55,674 nucleotides of DNA, from assembly GCF_000725125.1 (NCBI RefSeq), contig NZ_JFCB01000038.1:1-55674 (forward strand). Reading direction: 5' to 3'. The DNA is from Streptomyces toyocaensis (GTDB lineage: Bacteria; Actinomycetota; Actinomycetes; Streptomycetales; Streptomycetaceae). Under the pieces are notes generated by a model that was not told the origin of the DNA, searched no databases, and saw only the letters and a program-made list of their open reading frames with translations. Below, in pieces: positions 45,955 to 52,963 of the stretch (position 1 is its first letter; the number at the start of each line of letters is the position of its first letter). The translations under genes and the position numbers were made by a program.

Positions 45955-48228
45955 TCAGCCGCCGTCGGTGACGGTCAGCAGGCCGGCCGGCCGGCGCGGC
46001 GGCGGTGGGAGCGGCGGCGGTGCGAGCGGTGGCGGTTCGAGCGGGACGGCGGCGGAGGGCACCGGGCGGCGCTCGTCCAGGGGGACGACCGGGGGGAGGT
46101 CGGTCTGGCCGAGCACGGCCCGGCGCACGACCCGCTCGGCGGCCCGGCCGTCGTCGTGCGGGCAGAAACGGTCGCGGAACGCCGCCCGCAGCCGGGCCGA
46201 GCGGGCGCCGCACCAGAGGCCCGACGCGAAGATGTCGATCAGTTCGTCCTCGCTGCCCGCGACCGCGCCCGGCGGGAAGGACCGCGGGTCGAAGTAGAGG
46301 CCGCGGGCCGCCGCGTACGCCTCCCAGTCGTCGGCGTGCAGGACGATCGGACGGTCCAGGACCGCGTAGTCGAACATCAGCGGGGAGAAGTCGGTGACCA
46401 GGGCGTCCGAGGCCAGACACAGGGACACGGCGTCCGGATGCCCGGCGACGTCCAGGACCCGGTCCGACGCGGCCTCGAGCGGTCCGTCGAGGGGGTGGTG
46501 GGCGCGGGCCAGGACGACGAACCGCGGGCCGAGACGCCGCACCACGCGCTCCAGGTCGAGCGGCCGGCGCTGGGTGCGTCGGTAGTCGCGGCGGGCCGGC
46601 GCGTACAGGATCGCCACCGAGCCCTCGGGGATGCCCAGCGACGCCCGCAGCCGGGTCACGTCCGAGGCGGTCGCCGTGTGGAACCGGTCCGTGCGCGGCC
46701 TGCCGTACTCCAGGGTCGTGTAGCGGCCGGGATACACCCGCTCCCAGGTCAGGGTGGAGTGGCGGTCGGCGGAGACGACGTGGTCCCACCGGTCGACGTC
46801 CTCGAGCAGCCGGGTGAAGTCGGTGCCCCGGGCCGCCGCCGGACGCTCCTGGAGGTCCAGGCCCACGTGCCCGAGGGGGGTGCCGCCCTGGGTCCGCACG
46901 ACGACCTGTCCCTTGCGCTTGACCAGGCCGGGCTCGGTGTCCGTATCGGTCACCAGGTACGCGGAACGGGCGAGCGCGGACCAGTGGGCGGCCGTGCCGG
47001 GGACCAGACGGCGCGTGCCCGGCGCGAGGGTGTGGTGGTGCGCCGGTGGGGCCACCCAGGCGGTGCGCAGGTGCGGGGCCAGGGCGCGCACCGCGGACTC
47101 CAGGGCGCCCGGGTCACCGCCGCGGCCCGCGCGGGCGGTGAAGAGCACCTGGTCGGTGCGCAGGGGGAGCAGCCGCTGGAGGAGGTAGTGCCCGCGCAGG
47201 GCGGCGCGGCGCAGGGCGCGCAGCAGCCGGCCGGTGAGCCGGGCCGTCCCGCGGCACAGGGCCGCGGTCTGCCGGAGGGTCCGGTAGGTGCGGTGCAGTC
47301 CGAAGCGGACCAGTGTGTGGTGGACCCGGGCGCGCGCGGGGACGGGCGCGCCGGGTGTCCGGTGGCGCCGGTAGTGGGCGCGCGCCCGGCGCAGGAACGC
47401 GGCGCGCGCACCGCGCGGCAGGCGGTCACGCCGGGTGTAGACCGTCACCAGGTGGTCGACCATGCGCCGGAACAGCACCGGCCGCCAGCGCTCGAGCCCG
47501 GGCCGCTCGTCGACGAACGCGAAGACCCGGTCGTACTGGTCGAAGACGTCGAAGTGCCGCTCACTGGTGGTGCGCAGGATGCAGCCGGCCCGCCGCTGCC
47601 GGTAGTGCACGCACACCCGGTCCAGGGTGGCGATCGACTCCGCCGTCATCAGGGCCGGGTACGTCCACGGGGTGTCCTCGTAGTAGCCGGGCGGGAAGGC
47701 GAGGCCCGCGCGCTGGACGAACTCCCGCCGGTACGCCTTGTTCCAGGCCACCATCAGCAGGTTCAGCAGCCCGGGCCGGTCGGCGAGCCGGAACGGTGCC
47801 GGTCCGCTTTCGGTCAGCTCGGCGGCGGCCCGGTTGCGCACGGCCTCGCCCGACCAGTAGGTGCGGGCGTAGTCGTAGACCAGCACGTCAGGGTCGCCGG
47901 TCTCCTTCAGCCGGTCGGCGAGGGCGAGGAGCGCGTCGGGCGTGAGGGTGTCGTCGCCGTCCAGGAAGACCAGGTAGTCCCCGGTCGCCCGCTCCATCCC
48001 GGCGTTGCGGGCCCGCCCGAGACCGACGTTCTCCGGGAGGTGCACCACCCGCACGCGCGGGTCGCGGGCCGCGAACTCGTCGATCACCGCCCCGCAGGCG
48101 TCCGGCGAGCAGTCGTCGACGGCGATCAGTTCGAGATCGGGGTACGACTGGGTCAGCACCGACTCCAGGCACTCGTGCAGATACGCCTGGACCTGGTACG
48201 CGGGGACAATGACACTGAACCTGGGCAA
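45955..48228 (-). CDS. GT2/TagF-like fusion protein (strongly degenerate TagF domain)
   Basis: A fusion of 757 residues when started at TTG 48228, which gives MPRFSVIVP like its relatives; an in-frame TTG at 48267 would add 13 residues. The GT2 domain is intact (IAVDDCSPDA, VGLGRARNAGM, FLDGDDTLTPD). In the TagF-like domain the family motifs are altered: VTDTDT replaces VNNVNF, TQGGTPLG replaces THHGTPLK (G448 for His), YAPARRD replaces YAPTHRD and TDFSPLMFDYAVL replaces TDYSS. H577 in ARAHHP is retained. The C terminus is a Pro-rich tail of ~35 residues. It is the first gene of the M-L-K-J operon. Confidence 0.86.
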   Translation of the reverse strand: MPRFSVIVPAYQVQAYLHECLESVLTQSYPDLELIAVDDCSPDACGAVIDEFAARDPRVRVVHLPENVGLGRARNAGMERATGDYLVFLDGDDTLTPDALLALADRLKETGDPDVLVYDYARTYWSGEAVRNRAAAELTESGPAPFRLADRPGLLNLLMVAWNKAYRREFVQRAGLAFPPGYYEDTPWTYPALMTAESIATLDRVCVHYRQRRAGCILRTTSERHFDVFDQYDRVFAFVDERPGLERWRPVLFRRMVDHLVTVYTRRDRLPRGARAAFLRRARAHYRRHRTPGAPVPARARVHHTLVRFGLHRTYRTLRQTAALCRGTARLTGRLLRALRRAALRGHYLLQRLLPLRTDQVLFTARAGRGGDPGALESAVRALAPHLRTAWVAPPAHHHTLAPGTRRLVPGTAAHWSALARSAYLVTDTDTEPGLVKRKGQVVVRTQGGTPLGHVGLDLQERPAAARGTDFTRLLEDVDRWDHVVSADRHSTLTWERVYPGRYTTLEYGRPRTDRFHTATASDVTRLRASLGIPEGSVAILYAPARRDYRRTQRRPLDLERVVRRLGPRFVVLARAHHPLDGPLEAASDRVLDVAGHPDAVSLCLASDALVTDFSPLMFDYAVLDRPIVLHADDWEAYAAARGLYFDPRSFPPGAVAGSEDELIDIFASGLWCGARSARLRAAFRDRFCPHDDGRAAERVVRRAVLGQTDLPPVVPLDERRPVPSAAVPLEPPPLAPPPLPPPPRRPAGLLTVTDGG

Positions 48229-48325
48229 GGGGCATCCAACGGTCGGTGCGGGCGTTCGGCCCGGCAACGGCCGCTGGGCCGACTTGGTTACGCCACCCGC
48301 GGCATCCGGGGGACGTCCGTCACCC

Positions 48326-48356
48326 GAAGGGGCGGACCTGTCCGGTCCGCCCCTTC
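48326..48356 (-). terminator. Terminator of the sugar importer operon
   Basis: GAAGGGGCGGACC and its exact complement form a 13-bp stem with a 5-nt loop, 20 bp after the last permease stop on the minus strand. Confidence 0.85.
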
Positions 48357-48375
48357 AACCGGCGCTTGCCATCTG

Positions 48376-49275
48376 CTATTTGACCGCGCCCGCCATCACG
48401 CCGGACACGAACTGCCGCTGGAACGCGAAGAACACCACCAGCGGGACCACCATCGAGATGAACGCGCCGGGCGCCAGGACGTCGATGTTGTTGCCGAACT
48501 GCCGTACCTGCGTCTGCAGGGCGACCGTGATCGGCTGGCTGCCGGAGTCGGTGAAGATCAGCGCGACCAGCATGTCGTTCCACACCCACAGGAACTGGAA
48601 GATGCCGAGCGCGGCGATCGCCGGACCGGCGAGCGGCATCACGACCCGCACGAACAGCCGCAGTTCGCCCGCGCCGTCCAGCCGGGCCGCCTCCAGCAGC
48701 TCCCGCGGGATCTCCGCGAAGAAGTTCCGCAGCAGGAAGACCGCGAACGGCAGACCGAAACCGACGTGGAAGAGGACCACGCCGGTCAGGGAGCCGAAGA
48801 TGCCCAGGTTGCCGAAGAGTTCGGCGATCGGGATCAGCGCCACCTGCACCGGCACCACCAGCAGCCCCACCACCGCCAGGAACCACCAGTCGCGGCCAGG
48901 GAACTCCATCCAGGCGAAGGCGTACCCGGCGAGCGAGCCGATCACCACCACCAGCACGGTCGCCGGGACGGTGATGTACACCGTGTTCAGCAGTGAGCCG
49001 GTGATGTCGTCGTTCCCCAGCAGCGTCTCGTAGGCGTCGAAGGTCAGGTGCGAGGGCTCGGTGAACACCGTCCACCAGCCGTCGGTGGCCATGTCCCGCG
49101 GGCTGCGCAGGCTGGCCAGCAGCAGCCCGACCGTCGGGACCAGCCAGAACAGGCCCACCACGATCAGGAAGACCCGGACCAGACCACCGCTCACCCACTG
49201 GCCGAGCCGGGAGCCCAGCGACTGCCCTGCCCCGACGGCGGGGACGGCGGGCACACCCGCCTTGGTGAGACTCAT
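48376..49275 (-). CDS. Sugar ABC transporter permease, MalG type
   Basis: A 299-residue permease of the binding-protein-dependent type I family with six helices. The EAA loop that contacts the ATPase reads EAARLDGAGELRLFVRVVMP (about 196-215), and the C-terminal QRQFVSGVMAGAVK matches the MalG family. It is the last gene of the operon, and its first bases overlap a duplicated copy of the upstream permease's end. No ATPase gene lies nearby; in Streptomyces such importers use the shared ATPase MsiK. Confidence 0.93.
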   Translation of the reverse strand: MSLTKAGVPAVPAVGAGQSLGSRLGQWVSGGLVRVFLIVVGLFWLVPTVGLLLASLRSPRDMATDGWWTVFTEPSHLTFDAYETLLGNDDITGSLLNTVYITVPATVLVVVIGSLAGYAFAWMEFPGRDWWFLAVVGLLVVPVQVALIPIAELFGNLGIFGSLTGVVLFHVGFGLPFAVFLLRNFFAEIPRELLEAARLDGAGELRLFVRVVMPLAGPAIAALGIFQFLWVWNDMLVALIFTDSGSQPITVALQTQVRQFGNNIDVLAPGAFISMVVPLVVFFAFQRQFVSGVMAGAVK

Positions 49276-49403
49276 CGCCTGACCTCCCGCCGCAGCCGAC
49301 GCACGTTGCCGTGCCCACCCGGGGGGCGACCCCCGGACCCCCGGCAGGTTCTCGTCCGGCCCCGGTTCATCGCCTGACCTCCCGCCGCAGCCGACGCACG
49401 TTG
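49272..49403. repeat. 37-bp direct repeat across the permease junction
   Basis: 49272-49308 and 49367-49403 are identical, 95 bp apart. Each encodes NVRRLRREVRR and the stop on the minus strand, with an ATG over the stop. The 58 bp between them hold GGGGGTCCGGGGG-type inverted sequence. A 32-codon ORF starting at 49370 could be read between the permeases. Confidence 0.85.
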
Positions 49404-50716
49404 AACCACATCACCGGGATCACCAGCAGCAGCAGGAGCACCGCGATCGCGCTGGCGATGCCCGGCTGGTCCTCGGAGAAGCCCTTGCGGTACAGCTCCA
49501 GCGCCAGGACGTTCGCGTCGTCCTGGGAGGAGCCCGGGGCGATGATGAAGACCAGGTCGAAAACCTTCAGCACGTTGATCATCAAGGTGACGGTGACCAC
49601 CGCGAGGACCGGTGCCAGCAGGGGCACCGTGACCCGCCGGAACACCTGCCACTCGTTCGCGCCGTCCACCCGTGCGGCCTCCAGCAGCTCGCGGGGCATG
49701 CCCGCGAGCCCGGCCGCGATCAGCACCATCGCGAAGCCCGCCCACATCCAGATGTACGAGCCGATGACGGCCGGGGTGACCAGCGAGGGGCCGAGCCAGT
49801 CCAGGCCGTTGTACGGTGCCGCGAAGTTGCTCGCCGGCAGCCGCAGGTGCGCCCCGTCGGCCTTCGGTGACAGGGAGAACGTGCCGTCGCCGCCCGCCTC
49901 GGCCGTCTCCACCACCTCGCCGTCCTTGACGGCCTCGATCCGCATCCTCGCGTAGCCCAGCTCGGAGGCGTCGACCTCGTTCAGCGTGCCGACGCCCTTG
50001 CCCCGGGTGAAGTCCTGCCAGGCGGTGCCGGTGATCCGGTCGCCCTCCGGCTTCGGCGCCGCCGCCGGTTCCGCGTCGTCCGGCATCAGGTCCGGGGCGA
50101 CACCGACCAGCGGCAGCGTCACCGTGTCACCGGCGCTCACCGTCCCCTTGGTGATGAACGCGCCCCCGCCGGCCGGCTCCAGCGGCGACTCACGGCCCGG
50201 GTGCGCCTTCGGGAACGCCGAGGACTGGGCGAAGGTGTCGTGCACCCCCACCCACACCGCGTTCGCCACGCCCTTGTCCGGGTCCTGGTCGTACACCAGG
50301 CGGAAGATGATCCCGGCCGCCAGCATCGAGATCGCCATCGGCATGAAGACGACCAGCTTGAACGCCGTTCCCCAGCGCACCCGTTCGGTCAGCACCGCGA
50401 AGACCAGGCCGAGCGCGGTGGCGACCGTGGGCGCGAACACCACCCAGATCACGTTGTTCTTCAGGGCGGTGCGGATGCCGTCGTCGGTGAACAGGGCCCG
50501 GTAGTTGTCGACTCCGGCGAAGCCGTCGCCGGACTGGTCGTAGAAGCTGCGGATGACGGAGTACCCGATCGGGTAGACCACGAGCGCACCGAGCAGCAGG
50601 AGCGCGGGCAGCAGGAACAGTGCCGCGACCGTTCTCCGGGTGCCGGTGACGCTCCTGCGCGACGTGGGCGCGGCAGGGGCCGTCTTCGAGGCCCCCGCCG
50701 CCGTGTCCGACGCCAT
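49367..50716 (-). CDS. Sugar ABC transporter permease, MalF type, with extracytoplasmic insert
   Basis: A 449-residue permease, about 130 longer than the usual ~310. Helices lie near 30-50, 88-110, 119-141, 311-334, 366-386 and 418-437; the EAA loop is EAARVDGANEWQVFRRVTVP (about 346-365). The added segment (about 145-305) lies between helices 3 and 4, on the outer side. It includes ITGTAWQDFTRGKGVGTLNE and GDGTFSLSP, a pattern like CnaB/transthyretin-type beta domains. It may dock the binding protein. The gene lies between the binding protein and MalG-like genes. Confidence 0.9.
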   Translation of the reverse strand: MASDTAAGASKTAPAAPTSRRSVTGTRRTVAALFLLPALLLLGALVVYPIGYSVIRSFYDQSGDGFAGVDNYRALFTDDGIRTALKNNVIWVVFAPTVATALGLVFAVLTERVRWGTAFKLVVFMPMAISMLAAGIIFRLVYDQDPDKGVANAVWVGVHDTFAQSSAFPKAHPGRESPLEPAGGGAFITKGTVSAGDTVTLPLVGVAPDLMPDDAEPAAAPKPEGDRITGTAWQDFTRGKGVGTLNEVDASELGYARMRIEAVKDGEVVETAEAGGDGTFSLSPKADGAHLRLPASNFAAPYNGLDWLGPSLVTPAVIGSYIWMWAGFAMVLIAAGLAGMPRELLEAARVDGANEWQVFRRVTVPLLAPVLAVVTVTLMINVLKVFDLVFIIAPGSSQDDANVLALELYRKGFSEDQPGIASAIAVLLLLLVIPVMWFNVRRLRREVRR

Positions 50717-50723
50717 CGCCGGA

Positions 50724-52145
50724 TCAGTTCCCGTACGCCGCGGCCGCGTCGGCCTCCAGTTTCGCCTGCGTCCCCGCGACGTCCTCGGGGTTCTTCAGGA
50801 AGTCCTGCAGCGCCTTCCACTCGCCCTTGCCGGGCGTGCCGCCGAAGGCCTGCGGGGCCTGGTCGGACATGTCGAAGCGGAAGTCGTCCCCGGCGTCGAT
50901 CAGCGCCTTGGCCATCTTCCGCTGGACGTCGTTGGGATACGCCGAGTTGGGCACGTTCCTGTTCGGCGAGAGGTACCCGCCGAGCTTCGCCTGGATGCCC
51001 GCCGCGTCCGGGGAGGCCAGGAAGGTCGCCAGCGCCTGTGCCGCCTCGGAGTCCTTGAGGATCACCGCCGCGTCGCCGCCGGACACCACCGGCGGTGCGT
51101 CACCGACCGCGGGGAACGGGAACACCTTGGCGTCCGTGCCCACCTCGGCCTCGGTCTCGGCGATGTTGACCTGCACGAAGTCGCCCTCGTAGACCATGCC
51201 GGCCTTGGGCTGGCCGCCGCCGGTGAAGGTCTGTGTCACGGATGCCGGGAACTCGGTCTGCAGTGCGCCGGACGCGCCGCCCGCGACGTAGTCCTTCTTG
51301 CCCCAGATCCCGGCGAGCGTGGTGAGCGCCTCCTTGACGGACGGGTCCGTCCACTTGATCTCGTGCCGGGCCAGCCGGTCGTACTTCTCCGGCCCCGCCT
51401 GGGACAGGTAGACGTTCTCGAACCAGTCGGTCAGCGTCCAGCCGTCGGCGCCGCCGACCGAGAACGGGGTGACGCCGGAGTCGTACACCGTCTGCGCGGC
51501 GGTGAGCAGTTCGTCCCAGGTCTTGGGCTCGGCCGCGCCGGCGTCCTCGAAGACCTTGGTGTTGTACCAGATCAGCGACTTGTTGGCGGCCTTGTAGTAC
51601 ACGCCGTACTGCTTGCCGTCGACCTTGCCGATGTCCTGCCAGCCCTGCGAGTAGTTCTCGGCGAGCTCCTTGGTGGCCTCCGCGCCCAGCGGTGTGACCC
51701 AGCCCTTTTCCACCGCCTGCTTGATGGCACCCGGCTGCGGCAGCATGGCCACGTCCGGCGGGGCGCCGCCCGCCACCTTGGAGCCGAGGAAGTTGATGAT
51801 CGGGTCCTGGGCGGGCACGAAGGTCACCTTGGCGCCGGTGCGCTTCTCGAACTCCGCGAGGACCTTCTTGAAGTTGGCCTGCTCGGCGCCGGTCCACACG
51901 GCGGCGACCTCCAGGCTCTCGCCGTCCAGCTTCGGCAGGGTGACGGTGGTGCCGGTGTCGCCGGTCCCGCCGCCCTTGTCGTTGTCGTCGCCGTCGTCGT
52001 CGCCTCCCCCGCAGGCGGTGAGCGACACCGCGAGGACACCCGCGGCGAGCGCGGCGGCGGCTCTCGCGGCCGCGCGGGTGCGGGGAGTCGTCACACGGTG
52101 GTCGGGCGACCGGCGTATCCGGATGATCCTGCTCGTCCTGCGCAT
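50724..52145 (-). CDS. Extracellular solute-binding lipoprotein
   Basis: A family-1 sugar-binding lipoprotein of 473 residues. The twin-Arg-containing N terminus (SPDHRVTTPRTRAAARAA) and hydrophobic core end in lipobox SLTAC, followed by an acidic GGGDDDGDDND linker. The mature protein has DPIINFLGSKVAGGAPPDVAMLP, YYKAANKSLIWYNTKVFEDAG and GNSL-like sugar-binding patterns. ATG 52145 and GTG 52148 are equivalent starts. The substrate is probably a sugar or oligosaccharide; the exact one cannot be read from sequence. It is the first gene of the importer operon. Confidence 0.93.
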   Translation of the reverse strand: MRRTSRIIRIRRSPDHRVTTPRTRAAARAAAALAAGVLAVSLTACGGGDDDGDDNDKGGGTGDTGTTVTLPKLDGESLEVAAVWTGAEQANFKKVLAEFEKRTGAKVTFVPAQDPIINFLGSKVAGGAPPDVAMLPQPGAIKQAVEKGWVTPLGAEATKELAENYSQGWQDIGKVDGKQYGVYYKAANKSLIWYNTKVFEDAGAAEPKTWDELLTAAQTVYDSGVTPFSVGGADGWTLTDWFENVYLSQAGPEKYDRLARHEIKWTDPSVKEALTTLAGIWGKKDYVAGGASGALQTEFPASVTQTFTGGGQPKAGMVYEGDFVQVNIAETEAEVGTDAKVFPFPAVGDAPPVVSGGDAAVILKDSEAAQALATFLASPDAAGIQAKLGGYLSPNRNVPNSAYPNDVQRKMAKALIDAGDDFRFDMSDQAPQAFGGTPGKGEWKALQDFLKNPEDVAGTQAKLEADAAAAYGN

Positions 52146-52160
52146 CACTGCCCCGTTCTT

Positions 52161-52190
52161 CGTACTTTGTCGTACTTCACCGAACGTTCG
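52161..52190 (-). promoter_or_regulatory. Candidate operator of the sugar importer
   Basis: CGTACTT occurs at 52161-52167 and 52171-52177, a 10-bp direct repeat, and the perfect palindrome CGAACGTTCG follows at 52181-52190. They lie 13-42 bp upstream of the importer's first gene. Confidence 0.4.
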
Positions 52191-52210
52191 AGCGCTGTCC
52201 CGTGCGGTCT

Positions 52211-52239
52211 GGTCTACGCCCGGGGGATGGGGGTGGCAA
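52211..52239 (-). promoter_or_regulatory. Possible promoter of the sugar importer
   Basis: On the minus strand TTGCCA (52234-52239) and TAGACC (52211-52216) are separated by 17 bp, a possible -35/-10 pair. Spacing is ideal but the hexamers are weak. Confidence 0.3.
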
Positions 52240-52349
52240 GAGCGCGTCCCGTGTCAACTCCGCGATCGTGACCGCGTCGTGACCACGCGTCATGGACGTG
52301 GCGCACGACGCCTCATGACACCGGTGCCCCGAGCCGGAATGCTGCGGAC

Positions 52350-52943
52350 ATGTTCATCAGAGGATCAGTCACCGCGGTCGCCCTTCTGGCGGTCACCCTG
52401 ACCGCGTGCGGTACCCAGCAGGGCGCCGGGCAGGCGGCGCGGCCGGAGAGTCCCCGGCCCTCCTTCAGTCCCCGGCCCCTGTGCGCCCAGCCGGCCGAGG
52501 CGCCCACGGTGCGCCCGTCCCCCACCGCGCCGTCCGCCACGGGGAGCACGGACGGCCGGCGGGAGCAGGGCGGGGACGGTGCTCCCCATTACGCCGAGAA
52601 CCACGCCTACCGGATGCGGGGCTCGCTGACACCGGAGGAGGGGGCCTGGGGCGCGGCGTCGGCGGAGCTGATCCGCGCGGAGCTGGAGAAGGTGCGCGAG
52701 GAGGGCGGTGCCGGTGAGTACGGCCGCTTCGGCGAGCAACGGATCGCGGCGGCCCTGGCCCGCCTCGGCTGTGGCGAGGAACACGGGACGTACATCGGCG
52801 ACGGGTACTACAGCGTGCACACGGCGATGGTCTGTGTGTCCGGTCGCGTGACGGAGGACGAGCTGACCACCGAGGTGCACGGCGCCTACGCCGAGCCCCA
52901 GCCCGGCGCGGGGCCCTGTGTCGAGAACCGGGGAGGCCACTGA
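52350..52943 (+). CDS. Small hypothetical lipoprotein
   Basis: A 197-residue secreted lipoprotein: signal peptide MFIRGSVTAVALLAVTLTAC with lipobox LTAC (C20), then a Pro/Ser-rich linker (about 28-75) and a compact C-terminal domain (about 80-190). That domain has LTPEEGAWGAASAELIRAEL and a possible disulphide pair among C141 (ARLGCG), VCVSG and the final PCVEN. I do not recognise a family; similar uncharacterised lipoproteins are common in Streptomyces. It is divergent from the sugar importer and its stop is 20 bp from the convergent FtsK-like gene. Confidence 0.75.
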   Translation: MFIRGSVTAVALLAVTLTACGTQQGAGQAARPESPRPSFSPRPLCAQPAEAPTVRPSPTAPSATGSTDGRREQGGDGAPHYAENHAYRMRGSLTPEEGAWGAASAELIRAELEKVREEGGAGEYGRFGEQRIAAALARLGCGEEHGTYIGDGYYSVHTAMVCVSGRVTEDELTTEVHGAYAEPQPGAGPCVENRGGH

Positions 52944-52963
52944 CGGCCTCCCCCGCACGACCC

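Noticed and set aside
43378..48996. An 1872-codon plus-strand frame opposite the fusion genes.
   Set aside because: It crosses several real genes and their gaps, has a repetitive composition and no domain.
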